A DNA stretch of 64,000 nucleotides from Denitromonas sp. (lineage in GTDB: Bacteria; Pseudomonadota; Gammaproteobacteria; Burkholderiales; Rhodocyclaceae), in contig NZ_JAUCBR010000004.1 of the NCBI RefSeq assembly GCF_034676725.1, forward strand, positions 2,247,501 to 2,311,500, written 5' to 3'. A model generated the notes under the pieces. That model was not told the DNA's origin, did no database searches, and saw only the letters and a list, made by a program, of their open reading frames with translations. The position numbers and the translations under genes were made by a program. Below are positions 1 through 8,175 of the stretch, one piece after another. The stretch's first letter is position 1; every line of letters begins with the position of its first letter.

Positions 1-304
1 GGCAGGCCAGCGCGGTGGCGAAGGGCGCGTGGGCATGCAGGATGGCGCCGACCTCGGGCCGGGCGGCGTAGATGTCGTGGTGCAGCCGCCATTCACTCGA
101 CGGCGCGCGCCGGCCGCGGGCGCTGCCATCGGCAGCCACATGGGTCATGTCGGCGGCCTCGCAGCGCGCCGGGGCCATGCCCGAGGGGGTGACCAGGAAG
201 CCGCTACCGTCGCGCACGCTGACATTGCCGGCGGTGCCCACCGACAGGCGGGCGGCGCTCATGCCGCGGGCGGCCTCGAGCAGCGGGGCGGCCAGGGGGC
301 TCAT
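1..304 (-). CDS. class II aldolase, FucA/Ald2-like (partial, cut by left edge)
   Basis: The first 101 codons of a minus-strand gene are present; the rest lies beyond the window. The ATG at 304-302 overlaps the mtnA stop codon as ATGA, so the two are translationally coupled. The translation has the class II aldolase signature GTAGNVSVR near residue 24, then FLVTPSG, then SSEWRLH and ILHAHAPF, which carry the Glu and the His-x-His expected to bind the catalytic zinc. The spacing and wording match E. coli fuculose-1-phosphate aldolase more than MtnB dehydratases. Beside mtnA this suggests the aldolase that splits 5-(methylthio/deoxy)ribulose-1-phosphate into DHAP and an aldehyde, as Ald2 does in Rhodospirillum rubrum. 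The family is secure; the substrate is inferred from the neighbour. Confidence 0.8.
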   Translation of the reverse strand, partial: MSPLAAPLLEAARGMSAARLSVGTAGNVSVRDGSGFLVTPSGMAPARCEAADMTHVAADGSARGRRAPSSEWRLHHDIYAARPEVGAILHAHAPFATALAC

Positions 305-1368
305 GGGGCGAGCGAGGCCAGCGCGCCGGGGGCGACGACGCCGTGCTCGGTGATGATCGCGGTGATGCGCGCCGCGGGGGTGACATCGAAGGCCGGGTTG
401 CCGACCGCGGTGTCGGCCGGCGCGATGCGCAGCTGCGCCGTGCCGCCGCTGGCATCGAGGCCGTGCAGCACGCGCACCTCGTCGCCGTCGCGGTCTTCGA
501 TGGGAATGGCGGCGCCGTTCGGGCAGGCGAAGTCGATGGTCGAGCACGGCGCGGCAATATAGAAGGGCACGCCGTGGTCGGCGGCGGCCAGCGCCTTGAG
601 ATAGGTGCCGACCTTGTTGGCGGTGTCGCCATTGGCAGCGACACGGTCGGCGCCAGTGATGACCAGGTCCACCTCGCCGCGCATCATCAGCAGGCCGGCG
701 GCGTTGTCGGCGATGAGGCGATGGGCGACGCCGGACTCGCGCAGCTCCCAGGCGGTGAGCAGGCCCTGGTTGCGCGGCCGGGTTTCGCTCACCCACACTT
801 CGACGGCGATGCCGGCCGCCTGCGCGGCATACACCGGCGACAGCGCGGTGCCGTGGCCGAGCGTGGCCAGCCAGCCGGCATTGCAGTGGGTCATGATGCG
901 CACCGGGCCGGGGCGGCGCGCGGCGATGTCGGCGATCAGCGCCAGGCCATGCTGGCCGATGGCGGCATTGGTGGCGATGTCCTCGGCGATGATGGCGTCG
1001 GCTTCGCGTTCGGCGGCGGCCAGACGCACCTCGGGCGGCAGCGCTCGCAGCACGCGGGCCATGCGTGCCAGTGCCCAGTGCAGGTTGACCGCGGTGGGGC
1101 GGGTGGCACCGAGCACGGTGAGCGCGTGATCCAGCGTGGCGTCGTCGGCCGTCTCGCGCAGCGCCAGCGCCACGCCGCAGGCGGCGGTGGCGCCGATCAG
1201 CGGCGCGCCGCGTACCTGCATGGCGCGGATCGCGTGGGCGACGGCGTCGAGGCTGTCGAGCGCCAGCGTGACGCGGTGATGGGGCAGTGCGGTCTGGTCG
1301 AGGATGCGCACGCGGGCGCCATCGCGGATCAGGGTGGGGGCGGGGGTCGGGACACTCATGGCCGCCAT
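301..1368 (-). CDS. mtnA: S-methyl-5-thioribose-1-phosphate isomerase
   Basis: A 355-residue full-length MtnA of the eIF2B-alpha-like superfamily, which converts methylthioribose-1-phosphate (or 5-deoxyribose-1-phosphate) to the ribulose form. The sequence shows VRGAPLIG near residue 52, the catalytic cysteine Cys162 in THCNAG and the catalytic Asp241 in TGADR, followed by NGDTANKVGTY. The first ATG (1368) is used here; a second in-frame ATG at 1359 is equally possible because only three codons separate them. The gene is followed without a gap by an aldolase-like gene and lies back to back with an aminotransferase of the methionine salvage type, so the local theme is recycling of 5'-thio- or 5'-deoxynucleosides left by SAM chemistry. 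Identification is secure. Confidence 0.94.
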   Translation of the reverse strand: MAAMSVPTPAPTLIRDGARVRILDQTALPHHRVTLALDSLDAVAHAIRAMQVRGAPLIGATAACGVALALRETADDATLDHALTVLGATRPTAVNLHWALARMARVLRALPPEVRLAAAEREADAIIAEDIATNAAIGQHGLALIADIAARRPGPVRIMTHCNAGWLATLGHGTALSPVYAAQAAGIAVEVWVSETRPRNQGLLTAWELRESGVAHRLIADNAAGLLMMRGEVDLVITGADRVAANGDTANKVGTYLKALAAADHGVPFYIAAPCSTIDFACPNGAAIPIEDRDGDEVRVLHGLDASGGTAQLRIAPADTAVGNPAFDVTPAARITAIITEHGVVAPGALASLAP

Positions 1369-1448
1369 TGTATCGCTGCGGCGCCTCGGCTTGGCGTGCC
1401 CGGAGCGCTCTGCGAGAATCGGTGTTTTTCCCCGCCGTCAGGATTGCC

Positions 1449-2606
1449 ATGCCCGCTTGCGCCGTTTCCGTGTCGTCCCGCCTGCCGCAGGTCGGCACGA
1501 CCATCTTCACCGTCATGTCACGGATGGCCACCGAGGCCGGGGCAATCAACCTGTCGCAGGGCTTTCCGGACTTCAACGCCGAGCCGGTGCTGTTCGAGCG
1601 GGTCTCGCACTGGATGCGCGAGGGCTACAACCAGTACCCGCCGATGGCCGGGGTGGCCGTGCTGCGCGAGGCCATCGCCGCCAAGGTGGCCGACCTGTAC
1701 GGCACGGCCTACGACCCCGACACCGAGGTGACGGTCACCGCCGGCGCCACCCAGGCGCTGTTCACCGCCGTGGCGGCGCTGGTGCACCCGGGCGACGAGG
1801 TGATCATCTTCGAGCCGGGTTATGACTCCTACGCCCCGGCCATCGAGCTGCAGGGCGGCCGGGTGGTGCGCCTGGCCTTGCATGCGCCGGACTACCGGCC
1901 CGACTGGGCGGCGGTGGCGGCGGCCATCACGCCGCGCACCCGCATGATCATGATCAACAGCCCGCACAACCCGACCGGCAGCGTGTGGTCGGCCGAGGAC
2001 ATGGCGCACCTGGCCGAACTGGTGCGCGGCACCGATATCGTCATCGTGTCGGACGAGGTGTACGAGCACATCGTTTTCGACGGCCGCCAGCACGAGAGCT
2101 GCGCGCGCCACCCGGCGCTGGCCGAGCGCAGCGTGATCGTCTCCAGCTTTGGCAAGACCTACCACATCACCGGCTGGAAGATCGGCTACGTGGTGGCGCC
2201 GGCGGCGCTGATGGCCGAGTTCCGCAAGGTGCATCAGTTCAATGTGTTTACGGTCAACACCCCGATGCAGTACGCGCTGGCCGACTACATGGCCGACCCC
2301 TCGCGCCATCTTGGCCTGGCCGCCTTCTACCAGGCCAAGCGCGACCGCTTCCGCGCCGCGCTGGCCGCCTCGCGCTTCGAGCTGCTGCCGTGTTCGGGGA
2401 CCTATTTTCAGCTGGCCCGCTACCGGGCGATCCGCGACGTGCCCGACACCGCCTTCGTCGAGTGGCTGACCCGCGACATGAAGGTGGCGGCGATTCCGGT
2501 GTCGGCCTTCTCGGCCGCCGCCGAGGACGAAGGCGTGGTGCGTTTCTGCTTTGCCAAGCACGACGACACGCTCGATGCCGCCTGCGAGCGGCTGGCCGCA
2601 CTTTGA
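1449..2606 (+). CDS. ybdL: methionine (kynurenine-type) aminotransferase, YbdL family
   Basis: A 385-residue fold-type I PLP aminotransferase close in wording to E. coli YbdL, which prefers methionine, histidine and phenylalanine and can reaminate 2-keto-4-methylthiobutyrate. Visible features are SRLPQVGTTIFTVMS at the N-terminus, NLSQGFPDF near residue 35, the NSPHNPTG motif, SDEVYEH, and the PLP lysine Lys236 in SFGKTYHITGWK. The ATG at 1449 gives the N-terminus typical of the family; upstream codons in the same frame lack family similarity and overlap the mtnA promoter region. It is divergent from mtnA, with about 80 bp between the two starts, which suits a shared control region for methionine salvage genes. 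Substrate preference is known for the family, not shown here. Confidence 0.9.
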   Translation: MPACAVSVSSRLPQVGTTIFTVMSRMATEAGAINLSQGFPDFNAEPVLFERVSHWMREGYNQYPPMAGVAVLREAIAAKVADLYGTAYDPDTEVTVTAGATQALFTAVAALVHPGDEVIIFEPGYDSYAPAIELQGGRVVRLALHAPDYRPDWAAVAAAITPRTRMIMINSPHNPTGSVWSAEDMAHLAELVRGTDIVIVSDEVYEHIVFDGRQHESCARHPALAERSVIVSSFGKTYHITGWKIGYVVAPAALMAEFRKVHQFNVFTVNTPMQYALADYMADPSRHLGLAAFYQAKRDRFRAALAASRFELLPCSGTYFQLARYRAIRDVPDTAFVEWLTRDMKVAAIPVSAFSAAAEDEGVVRFCFAKHDDTLDAACERLAAL

Positions 2607-2635
2607 GCCGCGGCCGGGGCGGGCCCGGCCGTGCG

Positions 2636-2644
2636 TGCTAGAAT
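2636..2644 (+). promoter_or_regulatory. extended -10 promoter element
   Basis: TGCTAGAAT fits an extended -10 (TGn-TAnAAT) 30 bases ahead of the PP0621 gene start. No good -35 box is visible upstream, as expected for extended -10 promoters. It would drive the PP0621-pilS-pilR group. Confidence 0.4.
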
Positions 2645-2673
2645 TTTCGCTTCCTCCGCGCGCGCCCGAGATC

Positions 2674-2904
2674 GTGTCGAAACTCCTCGTCTTCCTCCTC
2701 GTCCTGTTTGCCATCTACTGGGTGCGCCGGCTGCTGACCAAACCCAAGACGCCACCCCCGGCCGGGCCGGCGCCGCGCGAGCCGCAGGCGTCGATGCGCA
2801 TGCTCTCGTGCCAGCGCTGCGGCGTGCACGTGCCCGAGAACGAAGGGGTGCGACGCGGCGGCGACTTCTACTGCTGTGAAGAGCACGCCCGCGGCGGCCA
2901 CTGA
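2674..2904 (+). CDS. PP0621 family small membrane protein with C-terminal cysteine motif
   Basis: A 76-residue protein starting at a GTG (2674). It has one N-terminal transmembrane helix (about residues 3-17, rich in Leu/Val/Phe), a Pro-rich linker, and a C-terminal zinc-ribbon-like part with CQRCGVHVPENEG and YCCEEH. This layout is that of the uncharacterised PP0621 family often found just ahead of pilS in Beta- and Gammaproteobacteria. Longer starts upstream would run into the aminotransferase gene and add an unrelated Arg/Pro-rich stretch. Its last 29 bases overlap the first possible pilS start. The function is not known; the cysteines suggest metal binding. Confidence 0.72.
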   Translation: MSKLLVFLLVLFAIYWVRRLLTKPKTPPPAGPAPREPQASMRMLSCQRCGVHVPENEGVRRGGDFYCCEEHARGGH

Positions 2905-4459
2905 GTTGATGACCCCGACCGGCGTCGCAGACGACCTCTCCGCCGACCTGGCGCGCCAGCGCTCGCTGCGCTACCTGAACCTGTTCCGCCTGGTGATGGC
3001 GGCGATCTTCCTGTTCTTCGGCAAGACCATGGGGCTGGGCGAAGAGGCGCCCGGCTTGTTCCTTGCCTTTGCCGCGTTCTACCTGTTTGCCGTGCTCGCC
3101 CTGGGCTTCCCCGACGCGGTGGCGCGGCTCGGCTTCAACCGCGTGGTGACGCTGCAGATGGTGGTGGATATCGCCGCGCTGAGCTTGCTGATGGCGGTCA
3201 GCGGCGGCACCCGCGGCGGCCTGCCGATGTTGCTGATGGTGCTGCTCGCTGGCGGCGGGCTGGTCGGCCACGGGCGCTGGGTGCTGTTCTACGCCGCGGT
3301 GGCGACGCTGGCGGTGCTCACCGAAAACACCGTGCGCCTGTTCAACCGGGGCGAGGCCACCGAGTTCTTCGTGGTCGGCATGGTGTGCATCGGCTTCTTC
3401 GGCGTGGCGCTGATGGCACGCCTGCTGGCCATCCGCGCGCTGGCCAACGAGGCGCTGGCGCAGTCGCGCGGCGAGGATCTGGCCAGTCAGCAGGCGATCA
3501 ACGAGCGGATCATCGAAGACATGCACGACGGCGCGATCGTGCTCGACGCCGACCTGCGCATCCGCCAGGCCAATCCGCAGGCGCGGACCCTGCTGGGCGC
3601 ACCGCTGCCGATCGGCGAGCTGATGACCGACCGCTTTCCGGCGGTGGCGATCGAGCTGGCGCGGCCGCCCGGCAGCGAACCGCGGGTGTGCCAGCCCGAG
3701 GGGGGCAAGCCGGTGCGCTGCCGTATCGTGCGCACCGAGGGCGACGGCGGCTATACCGTGATCTACCTGCAGGACATCAACGAGATCCAGGCGCAGGCGC
3801 AGCAGATCAAGCTCGCTGCGCTGGGCCGGCTGACGGCCAGCATCGCGCATGAAATCCGCAACCCGCTCACCGCGGTGACCCACGCCGCCGAGCTGCTGGG
3901 CGAGGAAAAACGGGCCGAGGCGCAGGCCAAGCTGATCCGCATCATCAACAACAACGCGCTGCGCATCGAGCAGCTGGTGCGCGATGTGCTCTCGCTCGGG
4001 CGGCGCGACAATGCCCTGCAGGAGGCGCTGCCCTTGCAGGCTTTCGTCAACGAACTACTCGAGGAGTTCACCCTTCACGGCGAGGCCGAGAAGGCGCAGG
4101 TGGTGGCCGATATCCCGGCCGCGGCGACCCTGGCCTTCGACCGGGCGCACCTGCACCAGATTCTCTGGAACCTGCTGGTCAACGCGCGCCGCTACGCGTC
4201 GCCGGCGCCGGGGGCGATCCGGGTGTGGGCCGAGCGCGCCGAGGGGCGGACCGAGCTGCATGTGGCCGACGATGGCCCGGGCATTCCCGAGGAGAGCCGC
4301 GGCCGTCTGTTCGAACCCTTTTTCACCACCCACGCCAAGGGCACGGGCCTGGGCCTGTACATTGCCCGCGAGCTGGCGGATGCAAACCGTGCCACGCTGG
4401 TGCTGCGCGACGGCCCCAGTGGCGCGCACTTTTGCCTCACCGGAAAGAATCAGCCATGA
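2876..4459 (+). CDS. pilS: sensor histidine kinase PilS
   Basis: Membrane histidine kinase of the PilS/PilR two-component system that controls pilin transcription through sigma-54. From the ATG at 2876 the protein has 527 residues; an ATG at 2909, after the stop of the previous gene, is the likelier biological start (516 residues). Six hydrophobic helices fill residues 35-190, followed by a PAS domain (about 205-300), the phosphoacceptor His325 in SIAHEIRNPL, and an ATPase domain with N (NLLVNA), G1 (DDGPGIP), F (FEPFFTT) and G2 (GTGLGLYIA) boxes. The pilR start overlaps its stop as ATGA. No pilin gene is in the window, as is common where pilSR is separate from pilA. Confidence 0.9.
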   Translation: MKSTPAAATELMTPTGVADDLSADLARQRSLRYLNLFRLVMAAIFLFFGKTMGLGEEAPGLFLAFAAFYLFAVLALGFPDAVARLGFNRVVTLQMVVDIAALSLLMAVSGGTRGGLPMLLMVLLAGGGLVGHGRWVLFYAAVATLAVLTENTVRLFNRGEATEFFVVGMVCIGFFGVALMARLLAIRALANEALAQSRGEDLASQQAINERIIEDMHDGAIVLDADLRIRQANPQARTLLGAPLPIGELMTDRFPAVAIELARPPGSEPRVCQPEGGKPVRCRIVRTEGDGGYTVIYLQDINEIQAQAQQIKLAALGRLTASIAHEIRNPLTAVTHAAELLGEEKRAEAQAKLIRIINNNALRIEQLVRDVLSLGRRDNALQEALPLQAFVNELLEEFTLHGEAEKAQVVADIPAAATLAFDRAHLHQILWNLLVNARRYASPAPGAIRVWAERAEGRTELHVADDGPGIPEESRGRLFEPFFTTHAKGTGLGLYIARELADANRATLVLRDGPSGAHFCLTGKNQP

Positions 4460-5835
4460 GCAAGATCGAACGACGCAGCCGCCCGGCCGGCCCCGAAGTG
4501 CTGGTGGTCGACGACGAAGAAGACATCCGCGAACTGCTGGAGATGACGCTCACCCGCATGGGCCTGGGCTCGGACTCGGCCGGTTCGGTGGCCGAGGCCC
4601 GCGAGCTGCTGGCCAAACGCAAGTACCGCCTGTGCCTGACCGACATGCGCCTGCCCGACGGCGACGGACTGGAACTGGTGCGCTACATCAACGAGAACTG
4701 CACCGATCTGCCGGTGGCGGTGATCACCGCCTACGGCAGCATGGAGAACGCCGTGGTGGCCCTCAAGGCGGGGGCCTTCGACTACCTCGCCAAGCCGGTG
4801 TCGCTGGAGCAGCTGCGGGCGCTGGTCAAGTCGGTGTTCCGCCTGCCCGACGCAGCCAACGACGACACCCGCAAGGACGCCAGCGCCTTCCTGATCGGCG
4901 AGTCGCAGGCCATGGCACAGGTGCGCCAGCTGATCGAAAAGCTCGCGCGCAGCCAGGCGCCGGTATACGTCTCCGGTGAGTCGGGCAGCGGCAAGGAGCG
5001 CGCGGCGCGCGCCATCCATGGCCTGGGGCCACGCGCCGGCGGCGCCTTTGTGGCGGTCAACTGCGGTGCGATTCCCGAGAATCTAATGGAGAGCGAATTC
5101 TTCGGTTACCGCAAGGGCGCGTTTACCGGCGCCGACAGCGATCGCGACGGCTTTTTCCAGGCGGCCAGCGGCGGTACGCTGTTCCTCGACGAGGTGGCGG
5201 ACCTGCCGCTGTCGATGCAGGTCAAGCTGCTGCGCGTGATCCAGGAAAAGCGGGTGCGGCGCATTGGCGAGACGGACGAGCAGCCGGTCGATGTGCGCAT
5301 CGTCAGCGCCACCCACCAGAACCTGCGCGCGCTGGTCGAGGACAACCGTTTCCGCCAGGACCTGTTCTACCGGCTCAACGTGATCGAGCTGAAGATGCCC
5401 GCGCTGCGCGAGCGGCGCGAAGACATCGCCCAACTGGCCGAGGCCTTGCTCGCCCGGCTGGCAGAGTCGGCCGGCATGCCTTTGCCGCGCCTGTCCACCC
5501 AGGCGCTCGAGGCGCTGACGGCCTACAGTTTTCCCGGCAACGTGCGCGAGCTGGAGAACATCCTGGAGCGGGCGCTGGCCCTGTCCGGCGGCGAGATCAT
5601 CCATGTCGAAGACCTGGCGCTCGAACCGCTGCTCGGCCAGGAGCCCGGTGTGGCCAACGGCCAGGGCGAAGCCTTGCGCACCGGTCTGCAGGACTACCTC
5701 GACAACGCCGAGCGTCAGGCCATTGTCGAGGCGCTGGCCGAGACGGAGGGTAACCGCACCGCCGCGGCCCGCTTGCTCAAGGTTACCTTCCGCTCCCTGC
5801 GCTATCGCATGGAGCGGCTGGGCATGAGGGATTGA
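4456..5835 (+). CDS. pilR: sigma-54-dependent response regulator PilR
   Basis: A 459-residue NtrC-type activator. The receiver domain (residues 15-130) has the acidic pair VDDEED, phospho-acceptor Asp63 in LTDMRLPDGDG and KPV. The AAA+ domain (about 150-385) carries Walker A GESGSGKE, the sigma-54 contact loop GAFTGA, Walker B GGTLFLDEV and the arginine-rich FRQDLFYRLNV segment. The C-terminus ends in a Fis-type helix-turn-helix (GNRTAAARLLKVTFRSLRYR). The ATG at 4456 overlaps the pilS stop. It should activate pilA and other type IV pilus genes with RpoN when phosphorylated by PilS. Assignment as PilR rather than another NtrC-type regulator rests on the adjacent PilS and on the domain order. 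Confidence 0.9.
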   Translation: MSKIERRSRPAGPEVLVVDDEEDIRELLEMTLTRMGLGSDSAGSVAEARELLAKRKYRLCLTDMRLPDGDGLELVRYINENCTDLPVAVITAYGSMENAVVALKAGAFDYLAKPVSLEQLRALVKSVFRLPDAANDDTRKDASAFLIGESQAMAQVRQLIEKLARSQAPVYVSGESGSGKERAARAIHGLGPRAGGAFVAVNCGAIPENLMESEFFGYRKGAFTGADSDRDGFFQAASGGTLFLDEVADLPLSMQVKLLRVIQEKRVRRIGETDEQPVDVRIVSATHQNLRALVEDNRFRQDLFYRLNVIELKMPALRERREDIAQLAEALLARLAESAGMPLPRLSTQALEALTAYSFPGNVRELENILERALALSGGEIIHVEDLALEPLLGQEPGVANGQGEALRTGLQDYLDNAERQAIVEALAETEGNRTAAARLLKVTFRSLRYRMERLGMRD

Positions 5836-5837
5836 GC

Positions 5838-6380
5838 ATGGCCCGGTGTGACGCAGCGGGCTGGCTCGAAGGCGCACGCTGGATCGCCTCGCCCAATTTC
5901 GACCTGCGGCCGGCCGGCATGCCGATCCGGCTGCTGGTGGTGCATGCAATCAGCCTGCCGCCGGAGCAGTTTGGCGGGCCGGGCGTGCTCGCGCTGTTCG
6001 GCAACCGGCTCGACCCGGCGGCCCATCCCTACTACGCCGGCATTGCCCACCTGCGTGTGTCGGCGCACTTCTTCATTCGCCGCGATGGCGAGCTGATCCA
6101 GTGCGTGCCGGCACTGGCGCGCGCCTGGCACGCGGGCCTGAGCCGCTGGCGTGACTGCGAGCGCTGCAATGACTTCTCGATCGGCGTCGAGCTCGAAGGC
6201 TCGGACTCCCAGCCGTTTACCGACGCGCAGTACGCGCAACTGAACCGGCTCATCGACGACCTGGCTGCGCAGTATCCGCTCGAGGATGTGGTCGGCCACA
6301 GCGAGATCGCGCCGGGGCGCAAGACCGATCCCGGTCCGTGCTTCGACTGGCGACGGGTGACGACGCCGTTGCGCCGCTGA
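5838..6380 (+). CDS. ampD: 1,6-anhydro-N-acetylmuramyl-L-alanine amidase AmpD
   Basis: A 180-residue cytoplasmic zinc amidase that cleaves the peptide from anhydro-muropeptides during cell wall recycling. The N-terminal ASPNFDLRP and LLVVHAISLPP, then SAHFFIRRDG, NDFSIGVELEGSD and the C-terminal VGHSEIAPGRKTDPGPCFDW are diagnostic; they hold the zinc ligands (His in VVHA, His in VGHS, Asp in KTDPG) and the catalytic Glu. The ATG at 5838 sits two bases after the pilR stop; a TTG at 5832 overlapping pilR is a less likely start. By lowering anhydromuropeptide levels AmpD normally keeps AmpR-type beta-lactamase induction off, but no ampC or ampR is in the window. Confidence 0.93.
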   Translation: MARCDAAGWLEGARWIASPNFDLRPAGMPIRLLVVHAISLPPEQFGGPGVLALFGNRLDPAAHPYYAGIAHLRVSAHFFIRRDGELIQCVPALARAWHAGLSRWRDCERCNDFSIGVELEGSDSQPFTDAQYAQLNRLIDDLAAQYPLEDVVGHSEIAPGRKTDPGPCFDWRRVTTPLRR

Positions 6381-6483
6381 GTGTTACGTTTGTTGTCCCG
6401 GCGTGCGCGCGCCATGCCAGTGCCGTATAAGGTGTCTTGAACCGGCGACAGCCGGGCCTGATTCATTACTCGCAGGAGGTGTC

Positions 6484-6987
6484 ATGGGACTGTTCAATTT
6501 CATCAAGGAAGCCGGCGAAAAGCTGTTCGGTACGGGTGAGGCCAAGGCTGCGCAGGACGCTGCGGCCAAGGATCCGTCGGCCGACAAGATCGCCGCGGCC
6601 AACGCCAAGGCGGCCGAGGCGATCGCGACCTACATCACGACCCTGAAACTCCCCGTCGAGGGGCTGACCGTGGCCTTTGACGGCGCCGCCGGCGTGGTGA
6701 CGGTGGGCGGCACGACCCCCGACCAGGCCACCCGCGAGAAGGTGCTGCTGGCTGCCGGCAACGTGGCCGGGGTGGGCGAGGTGAAGGACACCATCAGCGT
6801 CACCAACCCCGAGCCCGAGGCGGTCTTCCACACCGTGGTGCGTGGCGACACGCTGTCGGCGATTGCCAAGACGCACTACGGTAGCGCCAACAAGTACATG
6901 GTCATTTTCGAGGCCAACAAGCCGATGCTGGCGCATCCGGACAAGATCTATCCGGGGCAGGTGCTGCGCATTCCGGCCCAGGGCTGA
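6484..6987 (+). CDS. kbp: BON and LysM domain protein, Kbp/YgaU-like
   Basis: A 167-residue protein with a short amphipathic N-terminus (MGLFNFIKEAGEKLF), an Ala-rich helix, a BON domain (about residues 45-105) and a C-terminal LysM domain (about 117-165, beginning FHTVVRGDTLSAIA and ending KIYPGQVLRIP). The order matches E. coli Kbp (YgaU), a cytoplasmic potassium-binding protein induced by osmotic stress. No signal peptide is evident. A good ribosome binding site (AGGAGGT) lies six bases ahead of the ATG, which excludes the longer frame upstream. It is a single-gene unit closed by a strong terminator at 7023. The Kbp assignment comes from domain order and length. Confidence 0.82.
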   Translation: MGLFNFIKEAGEKLFGTGEAKAAQDAAAKDPSADKIAAANAKAAEAIATYITTLKLPVEGLTVAFDGAAGVVTVGGTTPDQATREKVLLAAGNVAGVGEVKDTISVTNPEPEAVFHTVVRGDTLSAIAKTHYGSANKYMVIFEANKPMLAHPDKIYPGQVLRIPAQG

Positions 6988-7022
6988 CGCACGAAAAACC
7001 CTGCTGCCGGCAGGGGCTGAAG

Positions 7023-7047
7023 ACGGGGCTGCGGCCCCGTTTTTTTT
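7023..7047 (+). terminator. rho-independent terminator after the BON-LysM gene
   Basis: ACGGGGC (7023-7029) pairs with GCCCCGT (7034-7040) around a four-base loop, followed at once by seven more T residues. It lies 36 bases past the stop codon. Confidence 0.9.
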
Positions 7048-7125
7048 GTTGGCCTGGAACCCGCGCGGGCATTGGCGCGGCGCACCGAATGTGGTTTTTT
7101 AACCACGCTTAACGCGGCCTGTAAA

Positions 7126-7154
7126 TTGACAAAAACCATATGAATCAATAGAGT
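7126..7154 (+). promoter_or_regulatory. sigma-70 promoter for the lytic transglycosylase
   Basis: A perfect -35 box TTGACA (7126-7131) is followed after 17 bases by TAGAGT (7149-7154), with an A/T-rich stretch upstream. It points to the gene at 7394 and implies a leader of about 235 bases. Confidence 0.6.
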
Positions 7155-7393
7155 GCGCTCCGTGCTGCGTTGCAGCATGCGCGTGGCGATTGCATCCTGA
7201 CCTGATGGAATCGTCGAATCGAGTGAGTGCGTGGTCGCTTCGATCACGCGGGACACCACTGGCGACCCGACACCCGGGACGGTGACACGACGGACGGCCT
7301 GCACGGCGCCCGACGAACCGGACCCACGCCACCCCGGCCTTTTCTGAGCGGCACGGGATGCGCGCGCGGTGGCGGGCCTCTTGGAGGACCACC

Positions 7394-8125
7394 ATGAAGA
7401 ACGCAATGGTCATCAAGCGCGCCTTGAGTCGTAGCGGCGCCTTTCTGAAGCATTTCTCCCACGGTGTCGTTGTGGCCATGGGCTTGTTGTCGATGGCGGC
7501 GCTGGTGGCCGCAGCGATCGAGCCCCAGTCGGCCGCGCGGGGGCTGCCCCTGATCACGATCGCGCAGGCCAAGGCCGAGCCGATGCCGGCGGCCGTCGAC
7601 GTCGCCACCGAGGCGGCCGGCGAGCCCGAGGGGTTGCCGCAGCTGCCGCCGGCCGTCGCCGACGCGCCGGCCGAGTTGTCGCCGGCGCTGGACCGGGTGC
7701 GCAGCTATGTGGCACGCCGCTATCGGGTGTCGCAGAGCGCCTTGCTCGAACCGCTGGCCCGCGCCGAGCAGTCGGCCGAGGAGCTGGGGCTGGACCCCTT
7801 GCTGATCGTGGCGGTGATGGCGATCGAGTCGAGCTTCAATCCGCTGGCCGAGAGCACCGTGGGTGCCCAGGGCCTGATGCAGGTGATCCCGCGTTTCCAC
7901 CAGGACAAGATCGGCCCCGAGGCGACGCCGAACGCACTGTTCGATCCGGTGACCAATGTGCGTGTTGGCGCGCTGGTGATCCAGGAAGGGCTGCAGCGCT
8001 ACGGCTCGCTGGTGTCGGCGCTGCAGTACTACGGCGGTGCGCTGAAGGATGAGAACGCGCGCTATGCCAAGAAGGTGTTGTCGATGCAGGCACGCCTGGC
8101 GGCGGTGGCCGCGGCCGACGCCTGA
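7394..8125 (+). CDS. membrane-anchored lytic transglycosylase (SLT domain)
   Basis: A 243-residue protein with an N-terminal hydrophobic signal anchor (about residues 22-42), a Pro/Ala-rich linker and a C-terminal SLT-fold domain. The catalytic Glu lies in AIESSFNPLAES, followed by GAQGLMQV and the NVRVGALVIQEGL and YGSLVSALQYYGG blocks typical of goose-lysozyme-like transglycosylases. It should cleave peptidoglycan glycan strands in the periplasm to give 1,6-anhydromuropeptides, the substrate of AmpD upstream. The ATG at 7394 has the ribosome binding site TTGGAGG just ahead. The gene stands alone between a promoter (7126) and a bidirectional terminator (8145). The exact family member is not resolved. 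Confidence 0.85.
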   Translation: MKNAMVIKRALSRSGAFLKHFSHGVVVAMGLLSMAALVAAAIEPQSAARGLPLITIAQAKAEPMPAAVDVATEAAGEPEGLPQLPPAVADAPAELSPALDRVRSYVARRYRVSQSALLEPLARAEQSAEELGLDPLLIVAVMAIESSFNPLAESTVGAQGLMQVIPRFHQDKIGPEATPNALFDPVTNVRVGALVIQEGLQRYGSLVSALQYYGGALKDENARYAKKVLSMQARLAAVAAADA

Positions 8126-8144
8126 GCACCGGCGCGTCACCGAT

Positions 8145-8175
8145 AAAGGGACGACCAAGCGGTCGTCCCTTTTTT
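8145..8175. terminator. bidirectional terminator between transglycosylase and aminotransferase genes
   Basis: AAAGGGACGACC (8145-8156) pairs with GGTCGTCCCTTT (8161-8172) around AAGC, flanked by a T run on the plus strand. The minus-strand aminotransferase ends inside its 3' edge at 8174, so it can serve both converging genes. Confidence 0.88.

Larger units (their letters stand above)
6988..7393. other. 406-bp intergenic region with terminator, promoter and long leader
   Basis: No gene is seen. It holds the terminator at 7023-7047, a perfect 6-bp palindrome with a TTTT loop (7091-7106, GTGGTT/AACCAC), a near-consensus sigma-70 promoter at 7126-7154 and about 240 bases of leader ahead of the transglycosylase gene. 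Confidence 0.7.

Noticed and set aside
1..304. MtnB (methylthioribulose-1-phosphate dehydratase)
   Set aside because: The visible motifs match FucA-type aldolases more closely; the missing C-terminus leaves some doubt.
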